Assembly: GCA_943704425.1 (NCBI GenBank)
Contig: CALSCP010001168.1
Location: forward strand, 15,901 to 79,900
Direction: 5' to 3'
Length of the DNA: 64,000 bases
DNA from: Ministeria vibrans ATCC 50519
Lineage: Eukaryota; Opisthokonta; Filasterea
Positions 41,243 through 56,866 of this stretch are shown piece after piece. A program made the position numbers and the translations under genes. The first letter of the stretch is position 1; each line of letters opens with the position of its first letter. The notes beneath the pieces were generated by a model. It was not told the DNA's origin and ran no database searches. It worked only from the letters and a program-made list of their open reading frames with translations.

Positions 41243-42579
41243 TTGTTCTCTCCTTTGTTCTCTCTTTTGTCCTCTCTCTCGCTCTCGCTCTCTCTTGATT
41301 CTTTCCCCCTCTTCTTTTCAATAACAGGTACAAGGAACATCTCGTGATCGCAAGGAGGCATTCTTACGCGAAAAGGGGCTGAATACGGCGGAAATCACGG
41401 CGGCGTTTCAACGCGCGGCGCTCAGCCCAACTCCCTCTCTGTCCACTGTTGCGCCGACGACCCCGCCCACTGCAACCTGGGCGGACTGGCTCAAGACGGC
41501 AGCCATGGCAAGCACAACTGCCTACGTAGCGTCGTCGGCCTTTCGCGAGTATGTGTTGCCTTTGATGCAGGAAGAACGTGAGCCAGAACCAGATGCAACC
41601 TCTCAACATCTTCAGGTGTGCTTCTCTCTCGCCCAGACGCCTTTTTTGTCTTTGTTATTGGTTTCGCTTCATCTTTCCACACACACACACACTCTCTCTC
41701 TCTATCACTTTGTTTCTTTCTCCTCTCTCCCTCTCTATATTTATATCTACGTTGTTTCTCCTCCCCCCCCCCCTTTATCACTTTATCACTGCGTTTCTTT
41801 CTACTCCTATCGGACTCTTTCTCAATCGTTTTCCTTTGGTTGTTTTTGCCAATCCTCTGATAGAGACTCCACGAGCGTGTGAGCAGCCTTGAAGAGTCGC
41901 TTGAGCAGTTGCGTGAGCAAGGCGATAACATTCAGGCTGCTTTGAGCTCTGTCAAGGATCTTCTCACCGCATCGCAGCGTCGTGCAGCTGACGAAAGTGA
42001 AGATACCTCCGTGTCTCTGATGCGGCAGTTGAGTCTGATCAAAAGTGATCACCAAAGAGTAATACACTTTGACAACAAAACACATACACACAACCCATAC
42101 ATACATACTCACACACACACACATATATATACATATATTTATATAATATTATACCCAAAAATGTGCATTGCGCTGAACCTTTCGTGTCGTTTTAGGGCAT
42201 TTCCGAACTCAAAATGGACGTTCGGTCGGAGTTGCAGAGCGTAAAAAGTCTCCTTCTCAACCGACGTCAATTTCCCCCAGCACCCACTAGCGCAGCGTCC
42301 AGCACAGGCGTCAGCACGAGCACACCCTTGGCTGCCACGACTACCTCATTGTCGCCGTCGCCATCGCCGTCTCAAACTTCTTCTTCGTCGTCGTCGTCGG
42401 TGCCGGTGCCCGTGGTGACTCCCACTGCGACGCAGCTGCCGGCGTGGCAGGCGGCCCTTGCGCGCCCAAAGGCGTCGCCAGTCATTCCGCCTGACGAGGA
42501 GAGTACACAAGAGCGAGAGGAAAACACAGGCGCCAGTGCGACAAAGACGACAGACGATTCTCCAACTGCGATGGAATAA
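40965..42579 (+). CDS. PEX14: Peroxin-14, peroxisomal docking protein
   Basis: Four exons, about 320 residues. The N-terminal domain LRDDIIVTAIKFLTNPQ then VQGTSRDRKEAFLREKGL and TAEITAAFQRA is the PEX5-binding three-helix domain. A hydrophobic segment (ADWLKTAAMASTTAYVASSA) anchors it in the peroxisome membrane, and a coiled coil follows (LHERVSSLEESLEQLREQ, SELKMDVRSELQSVKSLL). The C-terminus is disordered, Ser/Thr/Pro-rich and acidic. PEX14 with PEX13 docks cargo-loaded PEX5 at the peroxisome, so this organism imports peroxisomal matrix proteins. The split between FLTNPQ and VQGTS falls at an intron of about 255 bp that carries (CA)n, (CT)n and TTTGTTCTCT repeats. Length and order match animal PEX14. 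Confidence 0.9.
41209..41240. repeat. (CT)n in PEX14 intron 1
   Basis: CT dinucleotides followed by CCTTTGTTCTCT triplets to about 41290, preceded by a (CACA/CATA)n tract from 41118. Confidence 0.9.
41691..41800. repeat. CT tract with ATCACTTTGTTTC units, PEX14 intron 2
   Basis: (CT)n-ATCACTTTGTTTCTTTC followed by diverged TATCACTTTATCACTGCGTTTC. Pyrimidine orientation on the sense strand. Confidence 0.9.
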
Positions 42580-42641
42580 TATTGTACAAATAAGGCATGG
42601 TGTAATTCGTATCTCTCTTCCTTCCTTCTTTCTTTCGATAT

Positions 42642-45021
42642 CTACACGTTTGACGCGGTGCTCTCGCTGGCAGACTGTGTGACGAGTCGTTGCGCCACCG
42701 TATGCGTAAGGGGAAACTCGTCGAAGCGCTGCTCAAGGAAGGCGTGCGGGTGAAGATGGATAAAGTCGATGGTTAGGTCGCAAAGAGAGCGGTGGGGCGA
42801 GCGGAATGGACGGCGATAGAGCGAGTCAAGTGTGGACACAAAGAGCGCGTCGGGTGAGCACACGAGTCCAGTGATGCGCGACGGTCGACGTCCCGCCACG
42901 ACAGTACGCAGTGGCCATCTTTCAAGAGAGTGCTGAGGTTCCAGATCGAATCCCATGTCGGCCGTGCCGTCGTTGGTGTCGTCGTGAGATCGTGTCGCGC
43001 CCTCCTCACGCCACATATACACCGTGTGCTTGGTGTCGGCGAAGAAGAGCGTGCGCGGGCACCACGCCGCAAAAGCAATGGCCAGAAAGCGCGCAGGCAA
43101 CTCCCTGTCCCGCACGCTGGCCACCACTGCCCCTGACTCCGCGTCCCACACAACCACAGAGGCATCCCGAGTGTGATCGCACGAGGTCGCCACGCGACTT
43201 CCCGTGCAGTTCCATGTGCAGTATTGCGACGAGCCGCGCACACGGGGCGCTTCGTCGTCGTCGCCATGGTGGCGGGCGTGTCCACGTGCTGCTATCACAA
43301 CGAGAGGTGGATTAAGCACTCGAATGGGACTAAACTCGATCGTGTGATGCCCGTTGTCTTGGTGAACGACGGAAAATGGCACAAGGAACGCCTCAGAACA
43401 GTCGGCGGCGACACACAGGACATTGTCGACGGGTGAGACGCGCACGTCGTTGCAGGGGGCGCGAAAGCCCGCCACGACACCGAGACGCTGCAGTGAGGGA
43501 ACTGACAATGCATAGACACACGAATCATTGCTCGCCACAAACGCGACGGGCACTTTGCGGTCGTCGCCAACCATGACAATAGTAACGCTGTTGGCCAATT
43601 CACGACTGAGAAGGGCCACAACTCGCGTCTCAACACCTGAAAGGTCGTCACAAGTAACGGCACCGTTGGAGTGGGCGCATACAAGATAGCGTTGATGAAT
43701 GGCATACCCCAGAGGTACCCCCGGCAGTCGTACGTCCGTGATGGGAGTTTCTTGACGCGAGAAAAAGTCAAGGCGCGAGATGTGTCGCGCAACGGACGCA
43801 TGAAGATTCGAGTCCGAGTCAAGTACTAGAGCATTGGCGCACTGGTAATGGCCAGTCTTCGTGGGCTGTTGCCACTGTACGGGTGCACCCATTCGAAAGA
43901 GGCTCACGTCGGGTGTGTTGTCGACGGGATCAAAAGCGACTGGCTCTTCAAAAGCCAATGTCTGTTCGCGCGCATTTCGCTGTTGTGACGAGGCGATCAT
44001 TAGACGAATCATCGCCCTAACTTGCTCATCCGATGGTCGTTCAGCCGGGTTTTCCTGGAGTTGCGCGTTGTTAAGAAGCCAAATCTCAATCACTTTTCTG
44101 TCTACCTCGTCGCCTTCGTCCACATCCGTCCACTCGTCACCGTCGTCGCTTCCTTCACTGTGTTCAATGTCAATCTCGGCCTCATCGTCTTCATCTTCAT
44201 CATCTTCTTCGTCATCATCATCATCGTCGTCATCATCATGATCATCATCGTCGTCGTCGTCGTCATCGTCGGAATCTTCGATAAACATAGCGTCGGGGTG
44301 CACCCATTGGCCAGGATCATTCAGACCAATGGCGTCCCCAGCGGCAGGCCGCTCGTTACGGTCGCGCAGTTGGTAGAGCCGCTCGCCGTCGGCGCGTGTG
44401 AGCACAAACGCATTTCCAGTCGGCTCAAAGTTGTCAAATGCGTTTGGAGGAAGTGGAACGTTCGTACTGATGTGGTCAGAGAGCACTCTACAGAAAAAGA
44501 TACAAAAAAGAAAAAAAATTAATGCACAAATGGACAAAAGACAAGAGTTACGCGTCGGGAAGTTCATATGTCCGATCAAGCTGCACTAGGGTGGGGATCA
44601 ACGTAAACGCATTGTGACGGTAGTTGCTGTACGTCTGGACGGGACAGTGGCGACAAGAGAGCACGATGAGCGGCGTGCGAGCGGAGTGAAGTGGACGCAA
44701 AGTATGAATAGGATTGCGATCAAGAAGAAGAATTTTCAGGCTTCTGCACTGCTGCCCAATCGCCTGCAGACGATCATCGTCAACGCCACAGTTCTGCAGG
44801 CCAAGGCGCTGGAGGTGAGCCCAGCTGGGCCAGCTGAATTCGCGGCGCAGGTTCACAATGTCGACGAGAAAGATGCCCCGGAGCATGTCCATGTCGCTTG
44901 CCTCGCGCAGCGACGTGTGCGCGGCCGCGTCGTCTTCGCAGTCGCGGATGAGCAGGTCGGATATGCCGACTCTGTTGATCAGGGGGCCCTTGACTTCTGC
45001 GAGGGCCTCAGAGATGAACAT
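42642..45021 (-). CDS. LRR-WD40 protein, function unknown
   Basis: Two exons, about 770 residues. The first exon has leucine-rich repeats (HLQRLGLQNCGVDDDRLQ, SLKILLLDRNPIHTL, PTLVQLDRTYELPDA), ending like an LRR cap. The second opens with a short linker, then a run of Asp/Glu (DDDDDDDD twice, EEDDEDEDDEAE at 44150-44280), a conserved-looking block (VIEIWLLNNAQLQENP) and WD40-like blades: RYLVCAHSNGAVTCDD, APCNDVRVSPVDNVLCVA, CTWNCTGSRVATSCDH, SVVVWDAESGAVVAS, TLFFADTKHTVYMWRE. The blade order resembles the fungal and protist WD40 proteins with a weakly defined central motif, but I recognise no orthologue. A scaffold role is the only safe inference. The splice joins the LRR and WD40 parts in frame across an intron of about 60 bp. 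Confidence 0.7.
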
Positions 45022-45269
45022 GATGAGGTAAGAGGTTGCGCAATAAATATGTGCTAATTAAAGTCTAATCACTCGAAGGCACTTGGGACAAAAGTTGTTA
45101 AAAAAAACTGATCACTGACCCCCGACGTCTGACTGAGATCCCTATTATTTTCTTGAAATGAGTGAGTTGAGAGTGATGAAATGAGCGAACCAAAGACTTA
45201 AGACTAAACTGTGAGGAGACCTCCCGGAGAAGCTGGTGGATGCAAGATATTATAGTACTATTGTATACA
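45022..45269. other. Intergenic spacer between two minus-strand genes
   Basis: 248 bp upstream of the LRR-WD40 start and downstream of the nitrile hydratase stop. It should hold the LRR-WD40 promoter and the hydratase 3' UTR; no motif is convincing. Confidence 0.5.
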
Positions 45270-47099
<1,830 letters not shown>

Positions 47100-47296
47100 T
47101 TGAAATAAAGTGATATTATTTTTATTATTCAAGATGATCACACGGGTATTGGGGTCTCGAGGAGCTTTATTAGCCGCCAGAAGACTGTTGCATCCGTACG
47201 AAAAATAAACGAAATGTTGTTTGACATTCTCCTTTTTTTTTTTCTTTTTTTTTTTTGGTTTACTTTTCGTCCTTTGACGTCTTCTCTCGGGCCATA
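47100..47296. promoter_or_regulatory. Divergent promoter region, nitrile hydratase / NDUFS2
   Basis: 197 bp between opposed ATGs with T-rich runs (47231-47256) just before the NDUFS2 leader. Two mitochondrial proteins may share it. Confidence 0.45.
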
Positions 47297-49206
<1,910 letters not shown>

Positions 49207-49287
49207 TTTCTTTCGCCGTACTTTTCCTTTTTTGTGTGTGACTGAATGTGTGACAGAATAAAAAAATTTGGTAGAGTCTTTTTTATA

Positions 49288-52200
49288 TCATACAGAATAA
49301 TAGTACATGGTCGTGTTCGGTAGCGGTGAAGGCGTATCGGCGCGCCGTGCTCCAAACCGAGTGCGTTGTTGCGGCTCACCCAGGGCAGACACGACAACAC
49401 ACGACACGCGAGCACAGTCTGCAAGGATTCAATGTCAGATATTTTACACTAGTTTTTTTTTTTTTTGATCAACCTTTTAATTGTGCCTCGGCGTCCTTTC
49501 CGAACTTGTCGTAGATTTGCGCCCAAGAGCAACCGAGTGGTGACTCACGCAGGTGTGCAAGAACAGGAGACTCAGTAGGGTCGGGAGTAGTGGTGGTATC
49601 TGTGATTGTTTCCAGGTGTGCTGAGAGCAGAGTGGACCGTGCGAGGGCGGCGGGTGCCGGCTCGCCGGTGGAATCGCGCCAATGCCACGCAATACGCGAG
49701 AGCACACCGTCTTCGTGGGAAAGATCACGCAGAAGCGGTAGGTGCTCGGGCGTCGCTAAGACGGAGTAGCTCGCATGCGAGAGAAAGCGGTGAACGCAAA
49801 AGGCACCGGTGCCCAGCTGCCGAGCAACTATGTCGGCACCACACTCACGCGTGCGACAGTCGCACGCCGTCTGTCCGTCGCTACAAATGTGCCCCATCAG
49901 CCGCTCACGCTGCAAATGGTGCTCTTGCAGCGTTGAAATTGTCGGCGGATAGCCCCAGCCCTACAAACCAACGCAAACGTCAAAACCACACGGTTTCGTT
50001 TGAATATAGGAGGTACCTCGGGTAAAAAAGCAAATGTAAAACCGGCATCATATAGACGCTGTGGAGTAGTATTGGGTGTCAAGTCGGCAACAGTGACTCG
50101 ACCTTGCGCGGCCGAGCGAATTCCTGCCAGCAGAATGCGCTGGGGAGTCTCGTCGGCCGTCTGGAGGAAGGTCGGAGTGCGCGCACAGGCTCGTTCCAGC
50201 AACCGCCAGTACGCGTGCATGCTCTTTACCTCGTCAATGTCAAACTCCTGCAAAACCACCCGCTCGTTGTCTACACGTACAAAGACAGTCATAAAACGAA
50301 GGCTCTACATCACACACATACCACGCGTTAACGTCAGCAAAGGTCGGGGCACGAGAGAGTACACCGTGTGCGACCACTCTTCGCTTCCACACGGCGGCAG
50401 GGCGTCCCCTCCATCAATGCGGATGAGTCCCAACACAAGCATTAGTCGCATGAGTCGGTCCATCCCCTCAAATACACCACGTCTCTTGCGGTCCCCGTGC
50501 GCCTGTCCAACACAGTACCCAAACGTCTCGTCTGCCATCATCCGGACAGTCTGCAAAATCGTCGCGGGCTCTTCAAGTTTATCAACGCACATCTAATAAA
50601 AAGGGGAGAAAGAAAAAACAAAATGATAATATAAGAAAAACGGGAGAAAAAACACAGTGATAGAAAGACATAGAGAGAGAGCGAAGGCAGAGAAAAAAAG
50701 GCATAGAGTGAGAAAGGAGAGAAAAAAAAGTCATAAAGTGAGAAGGGAGAAAAAAAGAGTAATAGAGAGAACCAGAAAGTGTAAAGAACGAAACTGTACC
50801 ATTTGGTAGAGAGCATCGTGAAAGAACTGCGCGCCAACCATGATCGTCTCGGGCGGACGAATAGGACGACGGCGGAAAAGCTTTTCGTATAGACGGCAGT
50901 ATTCAATGCGACCGTCGGAGCCGACATAGCGTACGGGGTCTACCGACCACTGGCGCAGCAGAGGCGTCGTCTTGGGGCCGCGGTAGGTTGCCGACAAATT
51001 CAAGTTGTCGCCCCAAAGCGCCTCTTTGCGGCGTTTCTGCGCTCGTACCTGTGACGCGCGCGAAATCTCTCCGGTGGTCATGGGTCGCGTGCGTTGTCGC
51101 TTGACTGACGACAATGATGATGATGACCGTGCCACACCGCTGGACTTGCGCCGCGTCCCCGCATCCTTGCTTGCTCTCTTCCCCTTCCGTTTGTCTTCAT
51201 CATCGGTGCCATCATAGAAGTCTCCGCTATCGTCCTCTCTGTTTCTCTCGCCACCATATTCACCGTCGTCGTCGTCGTCGTCGTCTTCTTCTTCTTCTTC
51301 ATCTTCCCCTATCGATTCGTTCGAGTCCATCAACTCCTCGTCGTCCATCTCTTCGTCACTCGCGTTCGCCTGAAACGACATGTCCGTTCCGCGTCGTTGC
51401 TTCTTCCGTCGCGGTTGCTCCATCTCGTCCTCGTCGTCCTCCTCATCGCTCTGTCCGTCCAAACAGAGTGACACGTGCTCCAAACGTGCACTGTTCGTCA
51501 TTCGGTTAAGTTTCCGACTGCACACGGGACACACACAGTCGACGGAGACACGCGGAGCTGGCAACAAGGACGACTTGCGTCGTTCTCGCGGCCCCTCCAA
51601 AATCGCACTGGCAGCACCCCGTTCTGCCTCTTCGACCTTGACGCGCTTCTGAGCCAACATTACATCACCTTCCGCCGCGCGTCGAGCCTTGGCCTCCTCG
51701 CGCCGTTTCTTGCTTGCTTCGCGCCGTTTCTGCTCCGCCTCCAGTCGATCCTGCTCCAGCTTCCGTTCCGCCTCCACAAACAGATCTGCCTCATCAACAC
51801 CCGCACGCTGTGCTGCAGCCACCAGACGCTGTCGCACCTCCATCGACGCATGTGATGGCCGCCCGATGGTCTTCCCGCCCAGCTGCACCAGCTTTTCCGC
51901 CGCCTCACGCAGCGTGTCCTCCTCCAGTGCTCGGTACACCTTGAGAAAAAGAAGAAAAAACAAAATTAATAATATTATTAATTGAATTACTTTATATAAC
52001 TAATGGGTGTTGTACATCAGACAACACCGGGCATGTGCTGAGGTGCTGAGCGTGCAACTTACATCAAAGAAAAACTCTGGCATGTGTGCAAGAGCAGAAA
52101 GACCACCCGCTACGCCACCAGCTTCGACACGAGCAGTCTGCTTCTCCATCCTCTCCCTTTTCCGCTGCGCCACAGTGTCCTCATCGTCAAACATGTGCTC

Positions 52201-53734
52201 AGCCTCCACCCCCTCCGCCCTTGCCGCCCGTCCAACGTCCTCCCGCACTCGCACCACTCCCACCGACGGCCGTCCCCGCACTTTCCCTCCACTCTTTACC
52301 AACTGCAGAGCAATCTCACGCAGACTATCCAACTCCCATGACTCATACACCTACACACAACGCAAAGAATGAACGTCCTCACTCAACCTTGTTGAGAAAA
52401 AAACAAAACAAAACAAAAGCCAGAAAACACACCTTTTGGAAAAACAGGGGCATATGTGACACAAGAGACATGTCCACAGGTGGTGCAACAGGCGGAGGGC
52501 TCTCGCAGGTCCCGGTTACGTCAATTAGAGCATCTTGTGTTTCCGTCGCTTCTTCATGCGCACAATATGTTGTGTGTGCGTCTTTTGGTTTCTCTTGCTC
52601 TTCTTGTGCTTTCGCCGGTTCTTCGCGTGTCTCTGTCGTGCCTGTATCGTTCTCTTGCTCTCCTTGTACTTCCATCTCCTCTTCGCCTTCCTTCTCTTCC
52701 TTCCTCGGTCGCGATTCCTCTTGTTGCTTCCTTGGACGTTTCTTCTTGGGCTTCGCCGAATCGGCTGATTCGTCGTCAAACATGGTCTGTGGGTTTCGGC
52801 CAGCCTTGCGTGCCGCCTCGCTCAATGTCACACGCACTGCAATCAGAGCGGCCGAGGGTCGTCCGCGACTGCGACCCTTGCTTGCCACGAGAGCCGCAGC
52901 GGCGTTGCGCGCGGCCACGTCGTGCAGCGAACAGTATGCCTGCGTGAGGGGAAGGGATGGAGACATCGAGTTGCAGACAGAGAAGTACGATGGATTAGAA
53001 AAATGAAGTCGACAGGAATCCTAGGATATACCTCTTGGAAATAGACGGGCATGTGAGAGACAGGCGAGAGATCAATAGCATCGTCACAAACGGCCACAAC
53101 CGCCACCTCGTCCTGCGCTCCAGGACCGTTCGACGGGATCACTTTTGTTGGGGACGCCCCGACAGCAGCGGCGCCAGTCGCTGGTGTGGAAAGCGGCACA
53201 CCGCGGTCTTGGGTGCTCTTGGCGTTCGCCTCGTTGACAAGCCTGGTGAGTCGTGCCACAAGCGCAGACGGACGACCGCGCACTCGCTCGCGCGACACAA
53301 CGCGGACAAAGGCGCCCTTTTCGCCGGGCGACGACAGAGAGTCATAAATCTAACGACACAACCGAGGGAGTTGTAAGCAAGGGGCACAGCGTGGGAATGG
53401 AGGCGCGCTGTACCGTCCGAAGATGTGCCGGCAAGGCAGACGCAGCAAACGTGTCTTGCTCGACGGTGCGTCGCGCGTCCGGATCCTCCTTCTTGCCGCC
53501 GAAGTCGGCGTCATCCCCATCCACGTCCCCGTCCACGTCCACATCCCCGTCTACATCCACATACGCATCGTCGTCAACATCCCCAGAGTCAACACAGACC
53601 TCCTCTTCGTAGATCTCGTCGTCGCCCAACAGCACCTCTACAAGGGCTGCGTTGGAATCGAAAAAATCGTCCGAAGCAAGTACTCCTGGCGTGGCGTATT
53701 CCAATCGTTTGGGGGGCCTCCGCTCCCTCGGCAT
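49288..53734 (-). CDS. Tandem GRPS-repeat protein with zinc finger and TFIIIC-subunit-1-like C-terminus
   Basis: Nine exons, about 1,240 residues. After an acidic start come four copies of one unit: a helix (VYRALEEDTLREAAEKLV), a basic turn with an AT-hook-like core (VRGRPS, SRGRPS, VRGRPS, IGRPS), a second helix, then charged filler. The first three filler blocks end in HMPxFF(Q/F)x, where a phase-0 intron falls each time (near 53036, 52434 and 52063). Next: a Glu/Lys/Arg coiled coil, a possible UBZ4-type zinc finger (CPVCSRKLN then LEHVSLC), an acidic stretch (51230-51320) with KKQRRG, and a C-terminal part: LLRQWSVDPVRYVG, GVFEGMDRLMRLMLVLGLI, LVPRPLLTLTR, FDIDEVKSMHAYWRLLERA. The last blocks resemble the extended winged-helix segment before the YWFDLQ motif of GTF3C1, suggesting a link to RNA polymerase III. 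The last exon was taken from donor GTTGAT to acceptor TTGCAG; otherwise it stops one residue later at 49469. Confidence 0.55.
50600..50770. repeat. Diverged AAACACAGTGATAG / AAAAGTCATAAAGTGAG repeats, intron
   Basis: GA-rich intron of the TFIIIC-like gene with five diverged versions of the dispersed AAACAAAGTGATA element. Confidence 0.75.
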
Positions 53735-53805
53735 CCAAACGAATATTTTTGATATTTTTGATTTATTTATTCAATTTATTTTTTTCCTGCTAATACATCA
53801 GCAAA
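53735..53805. promoter_or_regulatory. 71-bp divergent promoter, TFIIIC-like / NDUFS6
   Basis: The shortest head-to-head gap here, strongly T/A-rich (ATATTTTTGATATTTTTGATT). Both genes must start transcription inside it or within each other's leader. Confidence 0.55.
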
Positions 53806-54340
53806 ATGTTGCGCACCATGACCAACCGCCCTCAATTAAGAACGCTGACGACGTCTCTTGTCCGCGCCTTTCATCAAAGTTCGGCAACACTCTCGGTACG
53901 TTACAATAAAGTAAAAAAAAACGCCCACTTCGTCCAGTGTGGCTCACACCGGCCTCTCTGCCCGTTGTCCTCTTGTAGAAGGACATCCGTGAGGCCCGTT
54001 TCACCATTTCGTCCAAGCAGGTGTGTGTCTCAATGGGCGCGTATGCGATTTCGGGAAGGCTGAAAATCTAACTTCTTCTTTTCAGATGAATCCTTCGCCA
54101 GCACAGCAGCTTATCAGCGCAGTACCACCAATCCAGGTGAGCAAGCGTGTCGTACAATGCTCCGGTGGCACCGATGGGACGGGCGGAGCTCTGGGACACC
54201 CGAGAGTCTTCATTAACCTCGTAAGCAGCCCTGCCCGCCTCCCCCGCCCGCAATTCACCCTCTCGCACTAGGACAAGCCCGGCCCTCAGCCCTGCGACTA
54301 CTGCGGGTTGCGCTTCGAGAAAGTCGGACACCATCACTGA
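53806..54340 (+). CDS. NDUFS6: Complex I 13-kDa subunit, NDUFS6
   Basis: Four exons, about 110 residues. Presequence MLRTMTNRPQLRTLTTSL with SLVRAFHQSS, then KDIREARFTISSKQ, VSKRVVQCSGGTDGTGGALGH, HPRVFINL, DKPGPQPCDYCGLRFEK. The Cys-x-His and C-x2-C residues form the conserved zinc site of the peripheral-arm accessory subunit. The last exon has the usual CDYCG motif and ends in HHH. Introns are 56-80 bp and start GTAC, GTGT and GTAA. Order and length match animal NDUFS6. It is needed to assemble the N-module of complex I. Confidence 0.95.
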
Positions 54341-54399
54341 GCGAACATGAGAACTCAGAATGTACTAAAATCTCCTTTTATGAAAATCCCAATCAATTC

Positions 54400-55718
54400 T
54401 TATTGGCCCATTTGCGTCTGACGTCGAGAAATGGTGCGCTGTTCGTGCGCTGCTTTCATGCGACCAATGGCTTCAATCGCCCGGAGATTGCCTACAAGTG
54501 AAGTAGCAAAGAAGAAGAAGAAGAAAAAAAAAAAACAAAGCAATGAGAAGGAGTTCCTTCTCGGTTTGCGTATCCTACCTGACTCGGCGGCCTTGCGGTA
54601 CCACATTGCGGCTTCTTTGACGTCCATTTTTACGCCCGCGCCACGCTCGTAGCACTCGGCAAGGTTGAACATGGCGGCGCCAAAGCCAGCGTCGGCGGCG
54701 GCATGCCAGGCACGCGCAGCCATTGTGGGGTCGCGCTGGAATCCACCCAGTCCCTACAAGCGCGAAAGGAGTCAGATTGCCCAAACTGCACAATATATAT
54801 ATATATATGTTGAATTGAGTGTACCTGCGCATAGAACCCGCCCAGGTTGCAAAGCGCGCGTCCGTTGCCTTGGTCGGCGGCCATCTGTGTAAAAATGAGG
54901 TGGTCAGAAGCAGCATGCTCTATTAAATGCAATTGCTGTAACCGTTCGTGTGCATACCTTGTACAGACGACCCGCTTCGTACATGTTGCGCGGTACGCCC
55001 AGCGATCCGCTCTATAGAGGATAAAAGGAGGGTTTTGGTCAAACACAAGTGTTGAAAAAAAAAAAAGATACCTGGAAACAGATGGCGAGGTTGGTCTGGG
55101 CCTGAGCGAACCCCATGGACGCAGCCTTGCGGTAGAGCTTGAGAGCGGCAACGGGGTTTTTGGCAATGCCATCCCCCTGGGCAAAGGCAAAACCAAGCAG
55201 GAAGATGCCACGCACGTTGCCTTGCTTGGCAGCCGCATTGAACAGCTTGACGGCCTCCGTTGGGTTGCGTTCGGTGCCGCGTCCGCGCTGGTAGCACTTG
55301 CCCAGATCCACTTGCCCATCCGGATTACCCTGCTCTGCCGCTAGCCAGTACAGTCGGCATGCCTCCGCCTCGTCCACCTCGACGCCCTTGCCTCGTTCAA
55401 GACTATGTGCACAATCAAATAACAGTTACGACACGATCGTTTGACTATGATTTTCTTTCTCCCTCCGTTTTTTTTTTCTGTCTCCTTCCCAGTGATGATA
55501 CTTACCACTCGCCATAGGCCACTTGTCCCTCGCCATAGCCAGCCACGGCTGCGTTGTAGTAGAGTCGCGCTGCCTCGTTGACGTCCTGCGGCACCCCCGT
55601 GCCCTCATCGTAGCACTTGCCCAGCGTCACCTGTGCCTGTGCGTGGCCCTTGTCCGCACACATCATCAGCAACCGAATGGCTCCCTTGGGATCAACCTTC
55701 TTGTCGAGGAACCTATAG

Positions 55719-55813
<95 letters not shown>

Positions 55814-56833
55814 GAAAGAAACAAAGTGATAGAGAGAGAGGAGGAGAAAGAAACAAAGTGATAGAGAGAGGAGGAGAAAGAGACAAAGTGATAGAGAGAG
55901 GGAGAAAAAAAGTGATAAAAAGAGAGAGGAAAAAGAAACACAGTGATAGAGAGAATAAAAAGAGATGAGCCACACATTTTTGGAACACCCTTCTTTTGTT
56001 TCATCGTACATTTTGGCACGATTGTAGAGATCGTCGAGATTGCCGTCGAGAGGCACCAGACACTCGTTCATGCGCGAGAGCAGACGGCCCAGACGCGTGC
56101 GACAGCCGCGTGCAATGCGACTGGCGCCACCCGATGCATCCACCATGGCAGCCAGCAGCGCCTGCGCCGCCTCTAGCTCAGCGTGCGGCAGAGTCGCCTG
56201 GTCCACATGCTGCTGGCTTGCAATGGCCGCCACCAGTGTCTGCGCAGAGTCGCTGATTTGCATGATGAGCTCGCGTCGGCCCGTCAGCGCCTCTCCTTCA
56301 AACTGCGCCTCGCCCTTGAATGACGTGGCAAAGTCGCGACAGTCACTGAGTGTTCCCTGTGTTTGTTGCAGTGCGATCGCAAGGGGCCCGTCCATGGCTG
56401 CATCGCGACGTGCAGACGACACGTTTGCAAGCATGCCCTGTGCCACCTTGAGTGCCATTTCAATACTCTCCAGAGTGAGTGCTGGGTCGTCCACCGAAGG
56501 GCCGATTGGCTTGCCCACCGTCTTCGGCACCGCCTGCTGTGTGCGTCGATGCTTCATGTAAGGCGGGCCCTTCTACACCATCAAAATAGCACACAAAATT
56601 TCACAACCTCGCACAAAAGACCCTCTACAACGAAAGAAATTTACCGCAAGGGCCTTTCCAATCTGCGCATGACCGGCATTTGCAGGAATCTTGAGTGTGG
56701 CCGGATCGCGTTGGCCGCGTGACTCAAGCGGCAATGGGTAGCGCACACTCTCCCACGTGCCCGTGTACACCAGAATCAGATAGCGCTTGTCATCGTCCAC
56801 CGCAGTCTGCAGCTTTTTAGCTGAAAACACACA

Positions 56834-56866
<33 letters not shown>

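Noticed and set aside
54400-56557. Sel1-repeat part as a separate gene starting at MKHRRT
   Set aside because: An in-frame GTAAAT-to-GTGTAG intron of about 78 bp links it to the head domain and leaves no promoter; kept as fusion with lowered confidence.
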